Assembly (NCBI GenBank): GCA_958420145.1 | Contig: CATZIR010000035.1 | Coordinates: 1 to 6,354, forward strand | Reading direction: 5' to 3' | DNA from: an uncultured Eubacteriales bacterium | GTDB lineage: Bacteria; Bacillota; Clostridia; Christensenellales; UBA1242 | DNA length: 6,354 bases | Part shown: piece by piece, positions 1 through 5,799 of the stretch | Layout of the letters: each line of letters starts with the position of its first letter | Numbering within the stretch: the stretch's first letter is position 1 | Program-made: the position numbers and the translations under genes | Notes under the pieces: model-generated | Told to the model about the DNA's origin: nothing | Databases searched by the model: none | Seen by the model: the letters and a program-made list of their open reading frames with translations, nothing else

Positions 1-1
1 T

Positions 2-1489
2 AAAAGAGAAAAAGAAGAAGCATACTTTTTTAGACTATCTAAGTATGCAGACAAACTTATTGAGTACTACAATACCCACCCAGACTTTATCAAACTAGAT
101 AGCACCAAAGCAGAGATGATTGGTTTTATCAAACAAGGCTTGCAAGATTTGTGTGTTTCTAGAACATCTGTAAAGTGGGGAATACCAGTGCCTTTCAATT
201 CAAAACACACAATATATGTCTGGATAGATGCTTTGCCAAATTACTTAACAGCGCTTGGCTATATGCAAGAAGATGAGAGTTTGTTCAAAAAATATTGGCC
301 AGCAGATTTGCACCTAATGGCAAAAGAAATTGCAAGATTTCACATCATAATTTGGCCAGCATTACTAATGGCACTAGACTTGCCACTTCCAAAGCATATT
401 CATGCTCATGGTTGGCTAACACAATCAGGCGCTAAAATGGGCAAGAGTTTAGGAAACGGCTTTAACCCATATGTTTTGTGCGATAGATACGGCGTGGACG
501 CAGTTAGATACTATCTACTACGAAACGGCCCAATTATGGGAGATAGTCCATACGACAACGAGACATTCCTAAAACTAATTAATAGCGACTTGGTTAACGA
601 CCTAGCAAACTTGCTATCTAGAACTAGCGCAATGCTTGTTCAAAATTTTGACGGAGTATTACCTAAACTTAGTGGTGACGAAAACGAACTAGATAAGAGC
701 CTAATTGATGACACCTGTGCGCTTGTTCAAAATGTAAAAGCATATATGGACAAGTTTGAAGTTCATAACGCTCTTGGCGAAATTTGGAAAGTTATTCGCC
801 ATGCAAACAAGTATATCGAAGACACAGCACCTTGGACACTCAAAGAGCAAAAAGATAAACTAGGTAATGTTTTGCACAACCTATATTTTGTGCTTCACTC
901 AGTAGCAGTAATGCTAAAATCATTCTTGCCAACAACAGCAGACAAGATTTTGGAAGCACTAAAAAATAACGACAGCGATTTTGATACAATTTCAAGAGAG
1001 TATAACGCTTCGCTCTATGGCCCAAAAGTAGAAAAAACAGCACTGTATCAACGACTAGATATTCAAAAAGAATTGCAATACTTGCTTGTTGATAGCGTTA
1101 AAAAGGAAGAAAAGAAAATGGAAGAAGTAAAAGAAACAGAAGAAAAAAATATTCACAAACCATATATTGAGTTTGACGATTTTGAAAAACTTGAACTTAG
1201 AGTTGGTAAAATTTTGGAAGCAGAGAAAGTAGAAAACGCCGATAAACTTCTAAAATTCTTGGTAGACTTTGGCACAGAAAAAAGAACTATTGTTAGTGGA
1301 GTTGCTAAACACTACGAGCCAAGTTATATGGTCGGCAAAGAAGTTGTGGCAGTTCTAAACCTAAAACCTAGAAAAATCAAGGGCGTAGAAAGTCAAGGTA
1401 TGATTTTGTATGCATATAACGAAGACGAAAGCGAATTTTGTTTTGTTACACCAGAAAAAGAAGTTACAAGTGGAGTGGAAGTAGGCTAA
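2..1489 (+). CDS. metG: Methionyl-tRNA synthetase, 5'-truncated by window edge
   Basis: This class I aminoacyl-tRNA synthetase charges tRNA-Met with methionine in the cytoplasm. The reading frame is open from base 2, and 495 residues are visible. Firmicute enzymes with the extra C-terminal domain are about 650 residues, so roughly 150 N-terminal residues, including the HIGH motif, lie outside. The ATG at 116 is internal: the frame upstream of it (EEAYFFRLSKYADKL) is typical MetRS sequence. Visible elements are the conserved catalytic-core segment YVWIDALPNYLTALGY, the signature loop as KMGKS (residues 145-149, bases 434-448) instead of KMSKS, and the helical anticodon-binding domain with TAPWTL around Trp278. 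A Lys/Glu-rich linker leads to a C-terminal tRNA-binding OB-fold domain of the Trbp111/EMAP type (about 389-495, with LELRVGKI, SGVAKHY and SQGMILYA). The stop codon overlaps the tatD start. The identity is certain; only the 5' end is missing. Confidence 0.97.
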   Translation, partial: KREKEEAYFFRLSKYADKLIEYYNTHPDFIKLDSTKAEMIGFIKQGLQDLCVSRTSVKWGIPVPFNSKHTIYVWIDALPNYLTALGYMQEDESLFKKYWPADLHLMAKEIARFHIIIWPALLMALDLPLPKHIHAHGWLTQSGAKMGKSLGNGFNPYVLCDRYGVDAVRYYLLRNGPIMGDSPYDNETFLKLINSDLVNDLANLLSRTSAMLVQNFDGVLPKLSGDENELDKSLIDDTCALVQNVKAYMDKFEVHNALGEIWKVIRHANKYIEDTAPWTLKEQKDKLGNVLHNLYFVLHSVAVMLKSFLPTTADKILEALKNNDSDFDTISREYNASLYGPKVEKTALYQRLDIQKELQYLLVDSVKKEEKKMEEVKETEEKNIHKPYIEFDDFEKLELRVGKILEAEKVENADKLLKFLVDFGTEKRTIVSGVAKHYEPSYMVGKEVVAVLNLKPRKIKGVESQGMILYAYNEDESEFCFVTPEKEVTSGVEVG

Positions 1490-2262
1490 TGGTTATTGAT
1501 ACACACGCTCATATTAATGATGAGATTTATTCTAATTTAGATGAGTTAATCGCCGAAATGCCTAATGATAACCTAGAAAAAATTATCTGTGCAAGTGCAG
1601 ACAAAAAGGGTTCTATCAAAGCCGTAGAAATTGCTAATAAAAACAAAAATATCTATGCAATGATTGGCTTGCATCCAGACAATGCATTTGAATTTGACCA
1701 AGAATTTGTCTCATTTGTCAAAGAAAATGCAACAAACAAAAAAGTGGTTGCAATAGGCGAGATAGGGCTAGACTATCACAGCGAAACCTACGACAAAGAA
1801 CTTCAACAAAAAGTTTTTTTGGAACAACTTAAACTTGCTCACGAGTTTTCCCTTCCGGTAGTAATTCATGTTAGAGATGCCTACGACGATTTACTTTCTA
1901 TTCTAAAATCGCATAAAGACCTAATAACAAATAGTGGAATTATTCACTGTTTTAGTGGTAGTTTGGAAATTGCTAGAGAGTTTATCAAACTAGGCTTTAA
2001 AATTGCTTTTGGTGGCGTTTTGACTTTCAAAAATGCTAGAAAGAGCGTAGAAGTTGCGAGCCAACTAGACCTAAAATATTTGGTGGTAGAAACCGACTGC
2101 CCTTGGCTTTGTCCAGAGCCACATCGTGGCGAAGTAAATGAGCCAAAAAATGTGAACTATGTTGTTCAAAAATTGGCAGATATAAAAAATATGCAGAGAG
2201 AAAAACTTGAACCAATCTTGCTAGAAAACACCTATCAAGTTTTTCCAAAACTAGAAAAATAG
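1489..2262 (+). CDS. tatD: TatD-family metal-dependent hydrolase (putative DNase)
   Basis: This is a 257-residue TIM-barrel hydrolase of the TatD/YcfH/YabD family, at the usual family length. The expected metal ligands are all visible: the HxH pair in DTHAHIN (His6, His8), Glu91 in AIGEIGLDY, His127 in VVIHVRDA, His153 in IIHCFSGS and Asp203 in VVETDCPWL. The family signature PHRGEVNEP follows at 211-219. Relatives are magnesium-dependent 3'-5' exonucleases or D-aminoacyl/other hydrolases; the substrate cannot be told from sequence. An open frame reaches back to an ATG at 1438, but that stretch is metG coding read in another frame. The start at 1489 gives the canonical MVIDTHAH N-terminus. 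TAATG joins the metG stop to this ATG, so translation is probably coupled; GGAAG at 1477-1481 can serve as the ribosome binding site. The family assignment is very sure, the biological role is not. Confidence 0.95.
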   Translation: MVIDTHAHINDEIYSNLDELIAEMPNDNLEKIICASADKKGSIKAVEIANKNKNIYAMIGLHPDNAFEFDQEFVSFVKENATNKKVVAIGEIGLDYHSETYDKELQQKVFLEQLKLAHEFSLPVVIHVRDAYDDLLSILKSHKDLITNSGIIHCFSGSLEIAREFIKLGFKIAFGGVLTFKNARKSVEVASQLDLKYLVVETDCPWLCPEPHRGEVNEPKNVNYVVQKLADIKNMQREKLEPILLENTYQVFPKLEK

Positions 2263-2271
2263 GAACTATGT

Positions 2272-3138
2272 ATGAGTGATATTTTAGACACCTTGAAAAA
2301 ACACGATTTTATGTTCAAAAAGAAGTTTGGACAAAATTTTATCACGGACACGAACTTGCTAGATGCAATCGTAACAGACGCAGGAATTGAAAGTGATGAC
2401 GAAGTGCTAGAAATTGGAACAGGTGCAGGGACACTAACTAAGGCACTTGCAAAAAGATGTAAAAAGGTGCTAACCATCGAAATAGATAACAACCTTAGAC
2501 CAATTTTGAGCGAAAATTTTAGTGGAATAGACAATATAGAATTGTGTTTTGCTGATTTTATGAAAGTGCCAGTGAGCGAAATTAACAATCACTTTTCTAA
2601 GCCTTTCAAAGTTGTTGCAAACTTGCCATACTACATCACAACGCCAATTATTTTTAGATTAATAGAAGAAAACTTTAATGTCACATCAATCACTATTATG
2701 GTGCAAAAAGAAGTTGCTGACAGATTGTCTAGCGAGAGCGGAACAAAAGACTATGGTTCTATCACTGTTCAACTAGACGCCATCTCAAATGTTTCTACAA
2801 AGCGAGTTGTTAGCAAAAATATGTTCACCCCAGCGCCTAAAATTGACAGTGCAATCGTTAGAATAGACCTAGATAGAAACAAGTATAACATCACAAACAA
2901 GCAAGTTTTAGTTAAGACAATCGAAAGTGCTTTTTCGATGAGAAGAAAGACGCTATCTAATTGCCTAAAGTCTAAACTAAACCTTTCTCAAGAGCAAATA
3001 GACAGAATATATGATAACTTAGAGTTTCACCCACAAATTCGTGGCGAAGTGCTTTCGACCAGTCAATTCGTGGATTTAGCAAACGAAATTACTAAAGAAC
3101 TCACAAACCAAATTATCAAAAACGACAAAAAATCTTAA
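2272..3138 (+). CDS. rsmA: 16S rRNA (A1518/A1519-N6)-dimethyltransferase RsmA/KsgA
   Basis: RsmA uses S-adenosylmethionine to dimethylate the two adjacent adenosines in the terminal hairpin of 16S rRNA, a late quality-control step of small-subunit assembly. Loss of it gives kasugamycin resistance in other bacteria. The 288-residue length is normal. Visible motifs are KKFGQNFITD near the N-terminus, SAM-binding motif I EIGTGAGTLT (47-56), acidic motif II ending TIEID (68-72), the catalytic NLPYY (117-121), FTPAPKIDSAIVRI (185-198) and FSMRRKTLSN (221-230) in the C-terminal domain. The start at 2272 has AGGA at 2261-2264 seven bases upstream. Another ATG at 2268 is closer to that site but reads only three codons before a stop. 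The gene lies 9 bases after tatD and is the last gene of the operon; its final codons form half of the terminator. Confidence 0.97.
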   Translation: MSDILDTLKKHDFMFKKKFGQNFITDTNLLDAIVTDAGIESDDEVLEIGTGAGTLTKALAKRCKKVLTIEIDNNLRPILSENFSGIDNIELCFADFMKVPVSEINNHFSKPFKVVANLPYYITTPIIFRLIEENFNVTSITIMVQKEVADRLSSESGTKDYGSITVQLDAISNVSTKRVVSKNMFTPAPKIDSAIVRIDLDRNKYNITNKQVLVKTIESAFSMRRKTLSNCLKSKLNLSQEQIDRIYDNLEFHPQIRGEVLSTSQFVDLANEITKELTNQIIKNDKKS

Positions 3139-3152
3139 TTGTCGTTTTTTTT
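3118..3152 (+). terminator. Rho-independent terminator of the metG-tatD-rsmA operon
   Basis: An 11-bp stem pairs AAAAACGACAA (3118-3128) with TTGTCGTTTTT (3139-3149), with a 10-base loop, and runs directly into eight T residues (3145-3152, partly used in the stem). The 5' arm is made of the last rsmA codons and the stop codon TAA (3136-3138) sits in the loop. A ribosome finishing rsmA would cover the left arm. Confidence 0.88.
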
Positions 3153-3173
3153 GTTCAAATTTTGTTATACCAA

Positions 3174-3217
3174 CTCACAAAAATTTCATATAAAATATTA
3201 ATGCAAAAATTTGTGAG
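3174..3217 (+). promoter_or_regulatory. Inverted repeat over the leader and ribosome binding site of the 308-residue gene
   Basis: CTCACAAA at 3174-3181 is the exact reverse complement of TTTGTGAG at 3210-3217. After a 2x2 mismatch (AA/AA), TTT (3184-3186) can pair with AAA (3205-3207). The right arm includes the first bases of the GAGGG ribosome binding site (3215-3219). The 18-base centre holds a -10-like TAAAAT (3191-3196) with no convincing -35 at normal distance. It could be a DNA operator around a weak promoter, or an RNA hairpin hiding the ribosome binding site if transcription starts upstream. It may also be chance in AT-rich DNA, so the functional call is tentative. Confidence 0.35.
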
Positions 3218-3222
3218 GGAAT

Positions 3223-4149
3223 ATGAACAATTTAGTTTTTAAAAAAAATATAATTCTAATTCCAGCCGACTACAACGGCGTATCTAATCAAAAAGGCGTG
3301 CTTAGTTTGGAACAAAAAAGCGATAAACTAGAAGGCAACCTTAGATGCTACAACCTAAAACCAACTAACGAGACTTATATGGTGGGTGTTTCAGTGGGAG
3401 ATAGCACATTTAAAACCAAGGCGACGGCAAAGGAACTAACGAGCCTAAAACTGCAAATAAATTCCACGCTAAACAATACCACAAAAATTAGTTGCGTTAT
3501 CGTTAAACTAAACAAAAAGAGTTATGACACACTTTTGTGGGGATCAACAGAAACCACAAGGGCTATGCAAGAGCATATTCTAATTCAGTCGCTACTTGAA
3601 AAAACTGAAATACTAAATAGTCAAGCACTATCAAAACAGCAACAAAAGTTTGAAGATGTGCCTTCAATTTCGAGCGAACAAGAAGAAATTTTCCAAGATG
3701 AACTACTCCAAAACTATATCGACAAGGTGGTTAAAGATACCGAACCAACACCAGTCGAAACACAATCTAGTGGAATGGTAAAGGAAAAGTTGAACGCCAC
3801 TATTCAAGACACAAAACGAGATTTCTATTCTAGGGTAGAAGGTCAAATAAATAACTTTTTTGAAAATAACGAACCAGATTTGGTGCTAGAAGGCATAATT
3901 CCAGATAGTAAGTTTTGCAAGGTGAATTTAGACAGTGGCTACTATGTGTTTGGCATAATCTACGAAGGCGGAAAGGAAAAATGTATTTGCTATGGCATTC
4001 CTTGCGACTACTACGATGTTCCACCAAGAGAGATAGAAGGCTACTCGCAGTGGCTTCCAGTCGACGCCAACGATTACCAAGGCAAAGGCTATTGGCTAAC
4101 ATATCAAGATGCAAAAACTGGCGAAAACATTTCAGTAGAAGTAATTTAG
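3223..4149 (+). CDS. Conserved-looking hypothetical protein with an aromatic C-terminal domain
   Basis: I cannot assign a function to this 308-residue protein. It has no signal peptide or membrane segment, so it is probably cytoplasmic. Residues 1-107 are predicted beta-rich, with alternating hydrophobic strands such as GVLSLEQKSDKLEGNLRCYN, YMVGVSVGD and SCVIVKL, suggesting a beta-sandwich. Residues 108-200 are a charged, Gln/Glu-rich, mostly helical or disordered linker. Residues 200-308 form a compact domain rich in Gly, Tyr and Trp, with GYYVFGIIYEGG (239-250), ICYGIPCDYY (255-264), YSQWLPVD (274-281) and GYWLTYQDAKTGE (289-301). From memory, similar C-terminal text occurs in uncharacterised clostridial proteins, but no search was possible. 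The start at 3223 follows GAGGGA (3215-3220) at rather short spacing; the next in-frame ATG (3379) would cut the first domain. Terminators on both sides suggest it is transcribed alone. The other-frame readings inside it are shadows. Confidence 0.88.
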   Translation: MNNLVFKKNIILIPADYNGVSNQKGVLSLEQKSDKLEGNLRCYNLKPTNETYMVGVSVGDSTFKTKATAKELTSLKLQINSTLNNTTKISCVIVKLNKKSYDTLLWGSTETTRAMQEHILIQSLLEKTEILNSQALSKQQQKFEDVPSISSEQEEIFQDELLQNYIDKVVKDTEPTPVETQSSGMVKEKLNATIQDTKRDFYSRVEGQINNFFENNEPDLVLEGIIPDSKFCKVNLDSGYYVFGIIYEGGKEKCICYGIPCDYYDVPPREIEGYSQWLPVDANDYQGKGYWLTYQDAKTGENISVEVI

Positions 4150-4153
4150 TATA

Positions 4154-4189
4154 AAATAGGGCAAATGATAATTTGTCCTATTTATTTTT
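4154..4189 (+). terminator. Rho-independent terminator after the 308-residue gene
   Basis: A 13-bp stem pairs AAATAGGGCAAAT (4154-4166) with ATTTGTCCTATTT (4171-4183), including one G.U pair (4161/4176), around a GATA loop (4167-4170). It is followed by ATTTTT (4184-4189). The stem begins 5 bases after the TAG stop of the preceding gene. Confidence 0.88.
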
Positions 4190-4227
4190 GATAAATTTTT
4201 TAGGTGTTTTATATTTATTAATTTGAC

Positions 4228-4233
4228 TATAAT
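4228..4233 (+). promoter_or_regulatory. Candidate sigma-A -10 element for the lipoprotein gene
   Basis: A perfect TATAAT lies in the AT-rich gap between the upstream terminator and the lipoprotein gene, predicting a transcription start near 4240 and a leader of about 42 bases. The -35 partner is weak: at a 17-base spacing the hexamer is TGTTTT (4205-4210). TTGACT at 4223-4228 overlaps the -10 and would itself need a poor -10 (TTAAAC at 4245-4250, 16-base spacing). The first reading is preferred. Confidence 0.5.
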
Positions 4234-4269
4234 TTATCAAAGTGTTAAACTTGATTGATTATATTTTTT

Positions 4270-4275
4270 AGGAGA
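4270..4275 (+). promoter_or_regulatory. Ribosome binding site that fixes the GTG start of the lipoprotein
   Basis: AGGAGA sits six bases before GTG at 4282. The frame is also open from a TTG at 4255, but that start has no ribosome binding site, would contain this site inside its coding sequence and would prepend MIIFFRRII to a normal signal peptide. The GTG start is therefore chosen. Confidence 0.85.
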
Positions 4276-4281
4276 ATAATT

Positions 4282-5652
4282 GTGAAAAAGAAAATAGCAA
4301 GTTTTTTACTAGTGCTAATCGTGGGAGTTTTAGTATTCACAGGTTGTGGCTTCCAAGCACTAAAAGGTGGTCCAAAGAATACTGACCCAGTATCATCAAA
4401 TGGCGGACTAGTTGTTCAAAAAGGTAATTTCTTATACTTCGTTAATGGCTACACTGCAATTAGTGACCTTAGTGGCGAAGCAAATAAGTATGGCAAGGTT
4501 GACTTTTCTAGTTTGTATAGAACAGAGTTAGATAGCGACGGCAATTTGCAATACGACGAAGACGGAAAATTGATTGCAAGCGTGCTTGCTCCAAAAGTAG
4601 TAGGAACAGAAAATTGCAGTTTCTATATCTATGGAGACAAAATCTACTATGCTACTCCAAATAGCGAAAAGGGAACAGACGGCAAATTCGACTACAAACT
4701 AACAGATTTTTATATGTCTAATCTAGACGGTTCTAATGTTAGCAGAATCTACAAAACTACTGTATCTTCAACAAACATCAGTTTTAGATTCTACGAAATA
4801 GAAGGAAAAGTATATCTAGCAGTTTACGACAGTGCAGAACTATTTGTTGTTGATTGCTCAAGCAAAGAAGTTAAAAAAGTAGCAACAGGTGTTACAGGCG
4901 TTGTTTTGCCTAGCGAAAATGAACAACACAATTACATTTACTACACAAGAAGTTCAGTAGACGACGACAAAGTAAATAGCGGTAACATTTTAGCAATGGC
5001 TAACATCATCGACGCAGAAGAAATTGATGTTCAAGGCAAAAATTCTACTTTTCCAGTTAAAGATTTCAAATCTAACACATTAATATTCACAAAGAAAGAT
5101 ACAAACGACAAGAGTGCATACTTCTACAAAGCACCAATCGAAGACAATAAAGTTAATTTGTCAAAAGCAGAAAAAATTTCTTTCCAAGCATACACAAATG
5201 CACCATTAGTTCTAAATTTTGAAAATGGCAACTATCGTGGAATGGCTACTAAAAATGAAAGTGGCTACCTAGTTTATGTTAAGTATACAACATCTCTTAG
5301 TGAAGATAGTTACGAAGTTATTAATAGCGAAGTTGAATTAACTCCAATCGCAGTATATGGCGACGAAGTTTATTGCTACAATAGTGACAACGAACTATAC
5401 AGCGTTAACTACAAAACAAAAGAAACAAAAAAACTTTCAAACAAAGATAACGACACACTATCATTTAGTATGGCAAACAACATCGACTTCGACGGCAGAT
5501 TTGTTTATGTTTATAAAGAATACAAAGGTGACGATAAGAGTGGCTACTACCTAGTTAGAATAGACACAACAGCAAGTGAATACGAATCTAAACTTCTTGG
5601 CGTTCTTCAAAAAGAACACATCAAAACAGAAACCGAAGAAGAAAATGCATAA
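4282..5652 (+). CDS. Predicted lipoprotein with beta-propeller-like (DUF5050-type) repeats
   Basis: This 456-residue protein is predicted to be exported and lipid-anchored on the outer face of the membrane. Its N-terminus has KKK (2-4), a hydrophobic core (5-19) and a lipobox ending FTGC, with Cys22 as the lipidated residue; Phe at -3 is unusual but tolerated. The mature part has repeated strand pairs of the kind seen in WD40-like and DUF5050 propellers: GNFLYFVNGY (48-57), GDKIYYATP (118-126) with FYMSNLDGSNVSRIYKT (143-159), EGKVYLAVYD with AELFVVDCSSKEVKKV (174-200), NYIYYTRSS (217-225), GDEVYCYNSDNELYSVNYKT (360-379) and DGRFVYVYKE with GYYLVRIDTT (404-430). The blade count is uncertain. 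DSDGNLQYDEDG (84-95) is acidic and could bind calcium, which is speculative. No catalytic motif is seen. It has its own promoter and terminator, so its partner is unknown; such proteins may sense or bind at the cell surface. Confidence 0.88.
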   Translation: MKKKIASFLLVLIVGVLVFTGCGFQALKGGPKNTDPVSSNGGLVVQKGNFLYFVNGYTAISDLSGEANKYGKVDFSSLYRTELDSDGNLQYDEDGKLIASVLAPKVVGTENCSFYIYGDKIYYATPNSEKGTDGKFDYKLTDFYMSNLDGSNVSRIYKTTVSSTNISFRFYEIEGKVYLAVYDSAELFVVDCSSKEVKKVATGVTGVVLPSENEQHNYIYYTRSSVDDDKVNSGNILAMANIIDAEEIDVQGKNSTFPVKDFKSNTLIFTKKDTNDKSAYFYKAPIEDNKVNLSKAEKISFQAYTNAPLVLNFENGNYRGMATKNESGYLVYVKYTTSLSEDSYEVINSEVELTPIAVYGDEVYCYNSDNELYSVNYKTKETKKLSNKDNDTLSFSMANNIDFDGRFVYVYKEYKGDDKSGYYLVRIDTTASEYESKLLGVLQKEHIKTETEEENA

Positions 5653-5658
5653 AAAATT

Positions 5659-5683
5659 AACGAACCAACTTGGTTCGTTTTTT
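5659..5683 (+). terminator. Rho-independent terminator after the lipoprotein gene
   Basis: A 9-bp stem pairs AACGAACCA (5659-5667) with TGGTTCGTT (5671-5679) around a three-base loop, followed by a T tract through 5683. It begins 6 bases after the TAA stop (5650-5652). The 80 bases that follow, up to the next promoter, are AT-rich and show nothing I can assign. Confidence 0.92.
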
Positions 5684-5763
5684 AATATCTAAAAAAATAC
5701 AATTAAATAATTATTATAAACCTATATAAATTTTACTTTACCTATGGTGCTTTTTCTATTTAT

Positions 5764-5792
5764 TTGACAAATAACATAAGTTAGTGTATGAT
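5764..5792 (+). promoter_or_regulatory. Strong sigma-A promoter directly before the P-type ATPase gene
   Basis: The -35 hexamer is a perfect TTGACA (5764-5769) and the -10 is TATGAT (5787-5792, five of six matches), separated by the ideal 17 bases. With the -10 ending at -7, the predicted transcription start is A5799, one base before the ATG at 5800. The transcript would have essentially no leader, and no ribosome binding site is present. Confidence 0.75.
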
Positions 5793-5799
5793 ATTTTTA

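Noticed and set aside
840..1043. Minus-strand open frame inside metG
   Set aside because: It lies wholly inside a clear metG coding region, has low-complexity Leu-rich translation and no ribosome binding site or family likeness; it is a shadow.
1438..1488. 17-residue N-terminal extension of TatD from the ATG at 1438
   Set aside because: The extension lies in metG coding sequence and precedes the canonical MVIDTHAH start, which has a TAATG overlap with the metG stop.
2235..2588. Minus-strand 117-codon frame over the start of rsmA
   Set aside because: It overlaps conserved rsmA motifs on the other strand, its Ser/Leu-rich translation looks like an antisense reading, and no promoter or ribosome binding site supports it.
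1..2900. Apparent excess of CTAG tetranucleotides (about two dozen counted by eye in the first 2.9 kb)
   Set aside because: It follows from heavy use of the Leu codon CTA before codons starting with G; it appears across all genes alike and is not a discrete element.
3830..4114. Minus-strand 94-codon frame opposite the 308-residue gene
   Set aside because: It is antisense to a convincing domain and shows no start signals or recognisable motif.
3915..4154. Arg-rich 79-codon + strand frame inside the 308-residue gene
   Set aside because: The Arg/Trp/Leu-rich translation is typical of an out-of-frame reading, and the main frame there encodes the well-patterned C-terminal domain.
4255..4281. TTG start at 4255 for the lipoprotein
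   Set aside because: It has no ribosome binding site and would bury the AGGAGA site and add residues before a complete signal peptide; GTG at 4282 is better.
5357..5554. Thr/Lys-rich 65-codon + strand frame inside the lipoprotein gene
   Set aside because: This is a frame-shifted reading of the propeller repeats with low-complexity composition.
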